Shown here one piece after another: positions 1 to 5,076 of a DNA stretch of 5,076 nt. The stretch is from the NCBI GenBank assembly GCA_027435495.1, contig DAHZZC010000908.1:1-5076 (forward strand), in the 5' to 3' direction. The number at the start of each line of letters is the position of its first letter. The first letter of the stretch is position 1. This DNA comes from Planctomycetales bacterium. Lineage in GTDB: Bacteria > Planctomycetota > Planctomycetia > Isosphaerales > Isosphaeraceae. Position numbers and translations under genes: made by a program. Below the pieces are notes generated by a model. The model was not told the origin of the DNA and did no database searches. It worked only from the letters and a program-made list of their open reading frames with translations.

Positions 1-1
1 G

Positions 2-181
2 ATTGTCGACGATCTCCTGAAAATGATCCCGCCGGGCGCCTCGGGAATCCGTCACGATCCGGCCGTACGCGCTCTTCTCGTTCGGGAGCGGCAGCGGCTT
101 GAATTGATCGTGGGCCAGGCCCTCGGGGCGGCCGAGGTCCGACAGGGATTGCGGTCGCTGAAGCGGCCCCTGTATCCCTAG
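2..181 (+). pseudogene. N-terminal fragment of SNF2-family helicase, ended by in-frame TAG
   Basis: This is the upstream part of the helicase continued at 221-2074, in the same frame. It is open from the left edge, so the true start lies outside the window; the ATG at 23 has no clear ribosome binding site. It gives 59 codons, mostly a charged helical segment (residues such as V-R-E-R-Q-R-L-E-L-I-V), ending in S-L-K-R-P-L-Y-P. TAG at 179-181 follows, and then Q-E-E-G-V-R-R-F-L-A. In SNF2 ATPases this place is the Q motif, normally L-x-P-Y-Q-x-E-G-V-x-F-L, so the TAG sits on the Tyr codon; one base change from TAC or TAT would explain it. Family-like sequence on both sides in one frame argues against an indel. 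It could be a real nonsense mutation (pseudogene), a sequencing error or a recoded stop, and the sequence alone cannot decide. Confidence 0.75.
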
Positions 182-220
182 CAAGAGGAAGGCGTTCGCC
201 GTTTCCTCGCCGAGGGCCGG

Positions 221-2074
221 TTGCTGCTCGCGGACGACATGGGACTCGGCAAGACGGCGCAGGCGATCGCCGCCAGCACCGTTCTTTGGAAAAGCGGGCG
301 CGTTCGACGAGGGCTTCTGATCACGCCCGCGAGCCTCAAGCCGCAGTGGGCTCGCGAGTGGGCCACCTTCTCCGAGCTGCCGATTGAGATCGTCGACGGC
401 ACGCCTGACGCTCGACAGGCCCTCTATGCCTCCCGCAAGGAAGGCTTTCTCATCGTCAATTATGAGCAATTGCTCCGCGACCTGGAAATCGTCCGAGGCT
501 GGGATCCTGACCTTGTTGTGCTCGACGAGGCGCAACGGATCAAGAACTGGGCAACCAAGACGGCCCTCTCGGTGAAGGGTCTGACGCCGAAATACCGGCT
601 CGTCCTGACGGGGACGCCGATGGAGAACCGGATCGACGAGCTGGCCTCGGTGGTCGAGTGGGTCGACGACATGGCGCTGGAGCCGAAGTGGCGACTCACT
701 GCATTCCACGCGATCCGGGAGGATGGCCGGGTTGAGATGGTTGGCGTCCGACACCTGGGAACGATCCGGGATCGGCTCCGGCACTGCATGCTCCGCCGGG
801 TCCGCCGCGATGTGCTCGACCAGCTTCCGCCGCGTACCGACACGCGCGTCCCGGTCGAGATGACCGAGGTCCAGCGCCGGCAGCACGACTCGCTCGATCA
901 GCCGATCATCATCTTGATGCAGAAGGCGATGCTCCGGCCCCTCACGCAGGCCGAGTTCCTCCGGTTGATGAGCCTTCTGACGATCCAGCGGATCATTTGC
1001 AACGGGATCGCCCAGCTTCAGTTCGAGGAGATCTGGCCGACACTTCGCGACCGGAAGCCGGACGAATCGGCGCTCCAGGGCCTGGCGTCGCCGAAGCTCA
1101 TCGAACTCCGGCAGCTTGTCCAGCAGGTGGTGATCGGCCAGGGGCGCAAGGTGGTGGTTTTCAGCCAGTGGCGCCGGATGCTCAATCTCGCGAACTGGGC
1201 CGTACGCGACCTGCTGGAGGAGAACGGCCTTCACGCCGGCTTCTTCACCGGCGCCGAGAACAGCCGGCGTCGGACGCAGAACATCGTCGAATTTCATGAT
1301 GATCCCTCGTTCCGAATTCTGTTCTCGAGTGATGCCGGCGGGGTTGGGCTGAACCTTCAGCGCGCCGCGAATTGTGTGATCAACCTCGATCTCCCCTGGA
1401 ATCCGGCCGTTCTGGAACAGCGGATTGGGCGGGTGTACCGCCTGGGGCAGAAGGCGCCGATCGACGTCTACAACCTCGTCAGCGAGCAGGGGATCGAGTC
1501 GCGGATTTCTGTCCTGGTGGATACAAAGCAGGCGTTATTCAAGGGGCTTTTCGACGGTGAGACGGAGACGGTTCGGTTTGGAGAGGCGTCGGGCTTCCTG
1601 GCGAAGATGCAGAAGCTGATCGACCCCTCGGCGATCGCAGTGATCGCGGCGAGGGGTGGACAGGCAGAGGCGGAGGCCGATCAGGATGGGCCCGACGCCG
1701 ACATCGACCTGGACGACCAGGTCGAGGATTCGCTCGGCGACCTGATTGACGCTGCGGACGAGTCAGCCGACGCCGAGGTTCCTGAGGCCGAGGCCGTGAT
1801 CGAGCCGCCATCGTACCCGTACGAGCCGCCGACACCCGAGCCGCAACGGTCCGAGGCGCCGGCCGGTCGCGATGGCGAGGGCCGACCCGCCTTGCCGTCG
1901 CCGGCTGGAGTCCGCGAGCTGTTCTCACGGCTGGAGGTCCGGCGTGAGGCGGCTTCGGGGAAGGTTGTCATCGAGGCTCCGGCCGAAGTTGCTGGCGAAC
2001 TTGGAGCGCTGTTCGAGGGGATGGCCGCTCTCTTGCAGACCTTCGCCCGCCCGGGCCCAGGTTCGTCGACGTAG
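221..2074 (+). CDS. SNF2-family DEAD/DEAH helicase-like ATPase (main body; N-terminus cut off by TAG at 179-181)
   Basis: This is an ATP-dependent DNA translocase of the Swi2/Snf2 family, presumably acting on DNA-protein complexes in the cytoplasm; no specific substrate can be named. Counting from TTG 221, the helicase motifs appear in order: motif I DDMGLGKT (5-12), Ia LLITPASLKPQW (32-43), II LDEAQ (101-105), III LVLTGTPMEN (127-136), IV VVVFSQW (311-317), V SSDAGGVGLNLQ (369-380), VI EQRIGRVYRLGQ (399-410). All key residues are present, so both RecA lobes look intact. An acidic, Pro-rich linker (about 481-547) leads to a conserved-looking C-terminal stretch (about 560-610). TTG 221 is only the first possible start after the TAG and lies at the Walker A strand, so it is unlikely to be the natural start; the real protein continues upstream to the window edge. 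If the TAG is real, any product would lack the Q motif and is probably inactive. Stop is TAG 2072-2074. The family call is firm; functional status is uncertain. Confidence 0.9.
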   Translation: MLLADDMGLGKTAQAIAASTVLWKSGRVRRGLLITPASLKPQWAREWATFSELPIEIVDGTPDARQALYASRKEGFLIVNYEQLLRDLEIVRGWDPDLVVLDEAQRIKNWATKTALSVKGLTPKYRLVLTGTPMENRIDELASVVEWVDDMALEPKWRLTAFHAIREDGRVEMVGVRHLGTIRDRLRHCMLRRVRRDVLDQLPPRTDTRVPVEMTEVQRRQHDSLDQPIIILMQKAMLRPLTQAEFLRLMSLLTIQRIICNGIAQLQFEEIWPTLRDRKPDESALQGLASPKLIELRQLVQQVVIGQGRKVVVFSQWRRMLNLANWAVRDLLEENGLHAGFFTGAENSRRRTQNIVEFHDDPSFRILFSSDAGGVGLNLQRAANCVINLDLPWNPAVLEQRIGRVYRLGQKAPIDVYNLVSEQGIESRISVLVDTKQALFKGLFDGETETVRFGEASGFLAKMQKLIDPSAIAVIAARGGQAEAEADQDGPDADIDLDDQVEDSLGDLIDAADESADAEVPEAEAVIEPPSYPYEPPTPEPQRSEAPAGRDGEGRPALPSPAGVRELFSRLEVRREAASGKVVIEAPAEVAGELGALFEGMAALLQTFARPGPGSST

Positions 2075-2226
2075 GCAGTGGAGAGTTGCGGCGGGCCGGG
2101 CTGTCCGTCATGCTGTGGGATCGTTGCTGTCCCCGGCGGCGAATCGGGCTGGGCCGCCCTGATGCGGGCCTCCCTCCCCTGCCGCGCGTGGCCTTCCCAC
2201 CCTTCCGATCACGGAGAATACCAGCC
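2075..2226. other. intergenic region between helicase and oxidoreductase genes
   Basis: This 152-base gap holds one perfect 6-bp inverted repeat, GGCGGC (2135-2140) and GCCGCC (2153-2158), with a 12-base loop and no T tract. That makes it a weak terminator candidate at best. No convincing -35/-10 pair is visible, so whether the oxidoreductase has its own promoter here or is reached by readthrough cannot be told from the sequence. Confidence 0.4.
2213..2217 (+). promoter_or_regulatory. ribosome binding site of the oxidoreductase gene
   Basis: GGAGA lies about 9-10 bases before ATG 2227. It decides the start: the frame is open back to 2086, but only the ATG at 2227 has a Shine-Dalgarno and places a twin-arginine signal at the very N-terminus. 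Confidence 0.7.
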
Positions 2227-3582
2227 ATGGACCGTCGGAATTTCCTCAAGCAGACCACCGCCGCCGGCGCGGCCCCGTTCCTGCTCGGCGGGCCGCCTGC
2301 CTTCCTCAAATCGCTCCGACCGGGCCCCAACGAGCGCGTTCGTTTTGCCTGCATCGGCGTTGGCGGCAAGGGTGATAGCGACTCCCGCGACGCCGGCCAG
2401 CACGGCGACGTCATCGCGATCTGCGACGTCGACGAGCACACCCTCGACCGCAAGGCCAAGCAGCTCTCCGAGAAGCACAAGAATGTTAAGAGGTATTACG
2501 ACTATCGGAAGATGCTCGAGGATCTGGGCGACAAGATCGACGCGGTCACCGTCAGCACGCCCGACCATACCCACGCACCGGCCAGTGTCATGGCGATGCG
2601 GATGGGCAAGCACTGCTTCTGCCAGAAGCCACTGACCTGGTCCATTGAGGAGGCCCGGGTGATGCGCACCCTCGCCGCCGAGAAAAACCTGGTCACCCAG
2701 ATGGGCAACCAGGGGACAGCCCACAATGGCTTCCGCTCGGGTGTGGAGCTTCTCCGTTCGGGCGTCCTGGGGTCACTGAAGGAGATCATGGTCTGGACCA
2801 ATCGACCGATCTGGCCCCAGGGGATGCACCGTCCCAAGGAGACCCCCGGGATTCCCAGCAACTTCCACTGGTATGAATATCTCGGCGCCGCCCCGGATCG
2901 TCCGTACCACCCGAGCTACGCGCCCTTCAACTGGCGTGGCTGGCTCGATTACGGCACCGGCGCCCTCGGCGATATGGCCTGCCACACGATCAACATCGCC
3001 TGCATGTCCTTTGAGCTGTTCGACGCAGAGTCCGTCGAGGTCGTCGATACCTCCGGGATCGTGGACGAGGCAAGCTATCCGGCCTGGTCGATCATCCGGA
3101 CGCAGTTCGGCCCCCGAAGTGGCCGTGGCCCGGTGACGATGACCTGGTTCGACGGCGGCGAGAAACTCCCGAAGGAGAAGCGCGAATACGCCAAGCACAT
3201 CCACGGCCGGAAGCCCTCGGGCAGCGGCTTGCTCCTCATCGGCGAGAAGGGTTCGTTCTTCTCGGAGAACGACTATGGCGCCGAGCACGTTCTGCTTCCG
3301 ACGAACGACTTCCAGAACGTCAAGCAGCCCGAGCCGACCCTACCGCGGACGAAGGGGCACTTCACCGAGTGGGTCGAGGGCATCCAGGCGAGCGATCCGC
3401 ACAAGCCGATGTCGAACTTCCAGTACTCCGGCCGGCTGACCGAGACCGTTTTGCTCGGCGTCGTGGCGCTGAAGGCGGGCAAGAAGATCGAATGGGATGG
3501 CGAGGAGATGCGAGTGAAGAATTGCGCCTTCGCCAATGACTACGTCCGCCGCGACTATCGCCGCGGGTTCTCGATCCATTAA
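2227..3582 (+). CDS. Tat-exported Gfo/Idh/MocA-family NAD(P)-dependent oxidoreductase
   Basis: This 451-residue protein belongs to the Gfo/Idh/MocA family, whose members oxidise or reduce sugars, inositols and their derivatives with a (often tightly bound) NAD(P). The N-terminus MDRRNFLKQT is a twin-arginine motif, followed by an Ala/Gly-rich stretch to about residue 28, so the folded, cofactor-loaded protein is probably exported by Tat. The Rossmann fold follows: GVGGKG (44-49) and the acidic end of strand 2 in CDVD (66-69). STPDHTHAP spans 110-118. CQKP (132-135) replaces the usual E-K-P and keeps the catalytic Lys (K134). The C-terminal substrate domain shows RPYHPSYAPFNWRGW (225-239) and GTGALGDMACH (243-253) with the expected Asp and His. 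Length and motifs fit the large planctomycete 'NFLK' subgroup, many members of which lie among carbohydrate-use genes; nothing in this window identifies the substrate. GH109-type NAD-dependent glycosidase activity is an alternative for Tat-bearing relatives. Stop is TAA 3580-3582. Confidence 0.93.
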   Translation: MDRRNFLKQTTAAGAAPFLLGGPPAFLKSLRPGPNERVRFACIGVGGKGDSDSRDAGQHGDVIAICDVDEHTLDRKAKQLSEKHKNVKRYYDYRKMLEDLGDKIDAVTVSTPDHTHAPASVMAMRMGKHCFCQKPLTWSIEEARVMRTLAAEKNLVTQMGNQGTAHNGFRSGVELLRSGVLGSLKEIMVWTNRPIWPQGMHRPKETPGIPSNFHWYEYLGAAPDRPYHPSYAPFNWRGWLDYGTGALGDMACHTINIACMSFELFDAESVEVVDTSGIVDEASYPAWSIIRTQFGPRSGRGPVTMTWFDGGEKLPKEKREYAKHIHGRKPSGSGLLLIGEKGSFFSENDYGAEHVLLPTNDFQNVKQPEPTLPRTKGHFTEWVEGIQASDPHKPMSNFQYSGRLTETVLLGVVALKAGKKIEWDGEEMRVKNCAFANDYVRRDYRRGFSIH

Positions 3583-3594
3583 CGATCGATCCCC

Positions 3595-3625
3595 GGCGCG
3601 GTGGGAAAGCCCAGCCCGCCGCGCC
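3595..3625. repeat. hairpin 1 downstream of the oxidoreductase gene
   Basis: GGCGCGG (3595-3601) and CCGCGCC (3619-3625) are perfect 7-bp inverted arms, with an inner GGG (3603-3605) / CCC (3610-3612) pair around AAAG. It begins 12 bases after the stop codon. There is no T run, so intrinsic termination is unlikely; transcript 3'-end protection is possible. Confidence 0.5.
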
Positions 3626-3655
3626 GCCAGGGGATGGGGGGGTACATCCCTGGCG
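3625..3655. repeat. hairpin 2, abutting hairpin 1
   Basis: CGCCAGGGGATG (3625-3636) pairs with CATCCCTGGCG (3645-3655): 11 base pairs with one bulged G and an 8-base G-rich loop. Base 3625 is the last base of hairpin 1, so the two would stack or compete for it. No T tract follows. Confidence 0.55.
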
Positions 3656-3663
3656 ACACGAGC

Positions 3664-3684
3664 GGGCGGTTGGACCGCCCCTTT
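3664..3684 (+). terminator. hairpin 3, possible weak intrinsic terminator
   Basis: GGGCGGT (3664-3670), a TGG loop, and ACCGCCC (3674-3680) form a perfect 7-bp stem. It is followed by CTTT, which is a poor T tract. This is the best terminator candidate for the oxidoreductase transcript, about 80 bases after its stop. Confidence 0.45.
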
Positions 3685-3734
3685 CGTCGTCGAGAGCAGG
3701 GGGGCAGCCCTCGGCGAGTCGAAGTGGGCGGTCC

Positions 3735-3770
3735 GGGGCGGTACGATGCGACGTCGGATCGAACCGCCCC
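3735..3770. terminator. hairpin 4, long stem between convergent genes
   Basis: GGGGCGGT (3735-3742) and ACCGCCCC (3763-3770) form 8 bp. The stem continues past an A/A mismatch with CGAT (3744-3747) and ATCG (3758-3761). AATTTC follows on the + strand; no T run follows on the - strand. It lies between the convergent 3' ends of the oxidoreductase and the small repeat-protein gene and could serve either strand. GGGCGGT or its complement occurs five times in 3664-3770, linking hairpins 3 and 4. Confidence 0.45.
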
Positions 3771-3803
3771 AATTTCGCATGAAAATCCTCGTGCGCCCGC
3801 GTC

Positions 3804-4157
3804 TCAGGAGTCGGTGCTACTGCTGTCCTTCGAGTGGGTGTCCTTCGAGTGAGTGTCGACCGAGCTCGAGTTGCTGGTATTTGAGTCGACCGAGTTCGTG
3901 TCGTTGGGACTCAGATCCTTCGAGTTTCTGTCGATTGAGCCGGTCTCGCGGATGGTATCCGGGCTATTCTCGACACCGTGGTTCTGATCCACGGAGTTCA
4001 CCCGATCCCTGGATGAGGTGTCGCTGAAATGCCGCACATGCGCTGACGCATGCATCGTGGCGACCTGCGCCAGCCCACTGAAGTGCGATGGCGATAGGCG
4101 AGATTCGAGCGATTCTGGCCGGAATGTCCGGCGATTCAGGGACTTGCGCGACCTCAT
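3804..4157 (-). CDS. small Ser/Asp-rich pentapeptide-repeat protein with LESR N-terminal motif, hypothetical
   Basis: This predicted 117-residue protein is not a family I can name. The start ATG (4157-4155) is chosen because AGGAG lies 8 bases before it; the frame stays open to a TTG at 4307, but nothing there supports an earlier start. The N-terminus is basic (MRSRKSLNRRTF) and then reads RPESLESRLSPSHF (13-26), resembling the N-terminal LEPR-XLL-type motif of planctomycete surface proteins. Residues 30-50 are Ala/His-rich. From about 53 to the end it is Ser, Asp, Asn and Thr rich, with nine pentads of pattern x-x-S-x-D (72-116), for example THSKD twice in tandem. There is no Cys, no Trp and no membrane segment; it is probably disordered. 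Synonymous codons differ between pentads, which supports real coding. It converges with the oxidoreductase gene and diverges from the gene at 4651. Role unknown; a secreted or surface location is inferred only from the motif. Confidence 0.6.
   Translation of the reverse strand: MRSRKSLNRRTFRPESLESRLSPSHFSGLAQVATMHASAHVRHFSDTSSRDRVNSVDQNHGVENSPDTIRETGSIDRNSKDLSPNDTNSVDSNTSNSSSVDTHSKDTHSKDSSSTDS
3810..3944 (-). repeat. degenerate 15-base tandem repeat encoding pentads x-x-S-x-D
   Basis: Nine successive 15-base units, read on the - strand, encode TGSID, RNSKD, LSPND, TNSVD, SNTSN, SSSVD, THSKD, THSKD and SSSTD. The fifth unit is the most divergent. The best-conserved pair is a near-perfect tandem at 3824-3838 and 3839-3853 (one mismatch), suggesting recent duplication. 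Older units share amino-acid pattern more than DNA sequence. Confidence 0.75.
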
Positions 4158-4165
4158 CGACGTGA

Positions 4166-4170
4166 CTCCT
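4166..4170 (-). promoter_or_regulatory. ribosome binding site of the small repeat-protein gene
   Basis: On the - strand this reads AGGAG, 8 bases before ATG 4157. It fixes the start at 4157 instead of the upstream TTG codons. Confidence 0.65.
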
Positions 4171-4214
4171 GGGTCGTGGTGCTGGGGTTTGCTGGACCCC
4201 CTCCACACTTTCAT

Positions 4215-4246
4215 CGCGCCGGAGGTCGGCAGGCGCGCGCTTTTTT
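4215..4246 (+). terminator. GC-rich hairpin with T6 tail, candidate intrinsic terminator
   Basis: CGCGCC (4215-4220) and GGCGCG (4232-4237) form a 6-bp stem with an 11-base loop, followed by CGC and then six Ts (4241-4246). It points rightward, yet no + strand gene ends just before it. It may stop antisense transcription through the small - strand gene before it reaches the promoter at 4313. The 3-base gap between stem and T run makes the call tentative. Confidence 0.4.
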
Positions 4247-4290
4247 GGTGAACATCACTTCGGCCTCGCAGGTCCGTTTCTTCCCGAGAC

Positions 4291-4308
4291 AGGTGCAACA
4301 GGTGCAAT
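4291..4308. repeat. 9-base tandem repeat next to the -35 box
   Basis: AGGTGCAAC (4291-4299) is followed directly by AGGTGCAAT (4300-4308), which ends 4 bases before TTGACC. Two direct 9-base half-sites upstream of a -35 box fit an activator-binding site, but no regulator can be named. Confidence 0.5.
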
Positions 4309-4312
4309 CAAG

Positions 4313-4342
4313 TTGACCCACCACCCCCTCGTGCGCTAGAAT
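4313..4342 (+). promoter_or_regulatory. sigma70-type promoter facing right
   Basis: The -35 TTGACC (4313-4318) matches five of six consensus bases (TTGACA). The -10 TAGAAT (4337-4342) also matches five of six (TATAAT). The spacer is 18 bases. Transcription would start near 4349 and run into the gene at 4651. This is the clearest promoter in the window. Confidence 0.65.
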
Positions 4343-4650
4343 AGTAGCAGAGTATGTGACCGCGTAAGGTGGTCAGGGCGAACAACGGAAACCCCGGCCC
4401 AGGTATCTGCCTACCAGAGAACTCTGCCTGGCTCCGTTTCGTCCTTGCCGATGGCCGTGAAATAAATCTGGGAAGACGTCTGGATCAGGGAACGATCTGG
4501 GCGAGACAGGGCGAGGTCGCCGATGCATGTCTTCGCTCGACTGTGAGTTTCAGAAGTCGTCACGATGAGGAACGACCCGATGGCTGGCCACGAATGAGCC
4601 GAGTCGTCATCGGTCAGGAGCTTGAGCAGGGCGCTGGGGAGATCTCACCG
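4343..4650 (+). other. about 300-base leader between promoter and ATG 4651
   Basis: No separate gene is evident here. Small stems occur at 4415-4426 (CAGA/TCTG around GAAC) and CCAGG/CCTGG (4399-4403 / 4427-4431). A larger imperfect hairpin spans 4563-4612: CGATGA and CGAC, separated by a GGAA bulge, pair with GTCGTCATCG. AGTCGTCA is repeated at 4555-4562 and 4602-4609. I recognise no known riboswitch. The frame of the downstream gene stays open back to a TGA at 4357-4359, so an upstream start (GTG 4369 or ATG 4594) is formally possible, though neither has a good ribosome binding site. Confidence 0.45.
4636..4641 (+). promoter_or_regulatory. ribosome binding site of the right-edge gene
   Basis: GGGGAG lies 9 bases before ATG 4651. 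It favours this start over ATG 4594 in the same frame, which lacks a purine-rich site. Confidence 0.65.
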
Positions 4651-5076
4651 ATGAAACCGCGAGGCGAACGATGGTTCTGCCCGGGAGTGGCAAGCCTCAT
4701 CGGGGCAGAAATCCTCGAAAGCCGGCAATTGCTGAGTGCATCGATCGATCTCGCGCCAGCACCCGAGAGGGTTGCGGTGATTGCTCCGGTGGTGGTTGCC
4801 TCTCCGAGCGACTCGACGGAGGCTCCGTCTTCTGTGCAGGGTGAGACCCCGGCGGAATCGACGTCCCTGCCGGTCGACTCTTCGAAAGTGTCTGAAATGG
4901 CGACGGGTGTTGAGTCCGGCCCGGAAGAGCCGATGATGGCCGTTCCCCCGTCTTCGGACTACGGAGCGCCCGACGAATCACCCTCGTCGACTCCGGGGGA
5001 CCCGCCGGAGACTCTGACGGCCGGTGCGATGGGGACAACAACCGCGATCGGTGGAACCCAGCCGATCGCGACCGCG
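4651..5076 (+). CDS. N-terminus of a putative large secreted/surface protein with LEPR-XLL-like motif (partial, runs off right edge)
   Basis: The frame is open for 142 codons to the window end without a stop. The N-terminus MKPRGERWF is basic. It is followed by GAEILESRQLLSAS (18-31), which closely resembles the LEPR-XLL-type motif (L-E-x-R-x-L-L-S) found about 20-40 residues into large planctomycete extracellular proteins. A short hydrophobic stretch V-A-V-I-A-P-V-V-V-A lies at 41-50. Residues 51-125 are rich in Ser, Pro, Glu, Thr and Asp, with no recognised domain, like an unstructured linker or stalk. GGGGAG 9 bases upstream and the promoter at 4313-4342 support expression. The only other long frame here, on the opposite strand, has no family resemblance. 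The functional domains, if any, lie beyond the window, so enzyme, adhesin or structural roles cannot be told apart. Reality of the gene is well supported; function is unknown. Confidence 0.7.
   Translation, partial: MKPRGERWFCPGVASLIGAEILESRQLLSASIDLAPAPERVAVIAPVVVASPSDSTEAPSSVQGETPAESTSLPVDSSKVSEMATGVESGPEEPMMAVPPSSDYGAPDESPSSTPGDPPETLTAGAMGTTTAIGGTQPIATA

Noticed and set aside
2086..2226. Longer N-terminus for the oxidoreductase (start at 2086)
   Set aside because: The added 47 residues lack any signal, and the ribosome binding site plus the twin-arginine motif place the start at 2227.
1968..2480. Minus-strand 170-codon frame across the helicase/oxidoreductase junction
   Set aside because: It overlaps the ends of two clear genes and is Arg/Pro/Ser-rich, as expected for an antisense frame in GC-rich DNA.
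3779..4027. Plus-strand frame giving a Cys/Ser/Pro-rich 82-residue peptide starting at ATG 3779
   Set aside because: Its C-P-S-S repeats are just the antisense reading of the pentad repeat. The start has no ribosome binding site, and the - strand frame has both a good one and a recognisable N-terminal motif.
4018..4251. Plus-strand 77-codon frame ending next to the T6 hairpin
   Set aside because: It overlaps the N-terminus and ribosome binding site of the better-supported - strand gene, has no Shine-Dalgarno and no family resemblance. Ending near the hairpin is the only point in its favour.
4158..4307. Extension of the small - strand protein to TTG 4307
   Set aside because: It would bury the basic N-terminus and LESR motif internally. 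AGGAG eight bases before ATG 4157 supports the shorter form.
4343..4440. Riboswitch in the leader
   Set aside because: Local stems exist but no known aptamer core could be recognised by eye.
4697..5041. Minus-strand 114-codon frame at the right edge
   Set aside because: It is a composition-driven shadow of the Ser/Pro/Glu-rich + strand gene at 4651, which has a promoter, ribosome binding site and LESRQLLS motif.

Overview
The window looks like chromosomal DNA from a GC-rich planctomycete, probably of the Isosphaera/Singulisphaera/Gemmata type. Two things suggest this. One is a Tat-exported Gfo/Idh/MocA oxidoreductase of the kind planctomycetes carry in many copies. The other is a pair of divergent genes whose products both start with a basic stretch followed by a Leu-Glu-Ser-Arg motif, resembling the LEPR-XLL-type N-terminus of planctomycete surface proteins. 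No rRNA, tRNA, CRISPR array, transposase or phage gene was seen.

Layout. Bases 2-2074 (+) hold most of a SNF2-family (Swi2/Snf2, superfamily 2) helicase-like ATPase that enters from the left edge. Its reading frame is broken by one in-frame TAG at 179-181, exactly where the conserved Tyr of the SNF2 Q motif (L-Y-P-Y-Q) should be. The frame is the same on both sides, so this is a point nonsense change, a sequencing error or a recoded stop, not an indel. After a 152-base gap comes a complete Gfo/Idh/MocA-type oxidoreductase with a twin-arginine signal (2227-3582, +). It is followed by about 190 bases containing four consecutive hairpins (3595-3770).

Bases 3804-4157 (-) carry a small gene for a 117-residue Ser/Asp/Asn-rich protein. 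Its C-terminal part is a degenerate pentapeptide repeat (x-x-S-x-D), and it has a good Shine-Dalgarno. Upstream of it lie a T6-tailed hairpin (4215-4246), a 9-base tandem repeat (4291-4308) and a consensus-like sigma70 promoter facing right (TTGACC, 18 bases, TAGAAT; 4313-4342). The promoter leads through a leader of about 300 bases into a gene starting at ATG 4651 and running off the right edge. That gene encodes a protein with a LESRQLLS motif at residues 22-29 and then a Ser/Pro/Thr/Glu-rich low-complexity region, as expected of a large secreted or surface protein.

The helicase and the oxidoreductase are ordinary families with no evident shared pathway. The less ordinary part is the right third: a divergent pair of LESR-motif proteins, one a tiny repeat protein and one apparently large, with a structured intergenic region.
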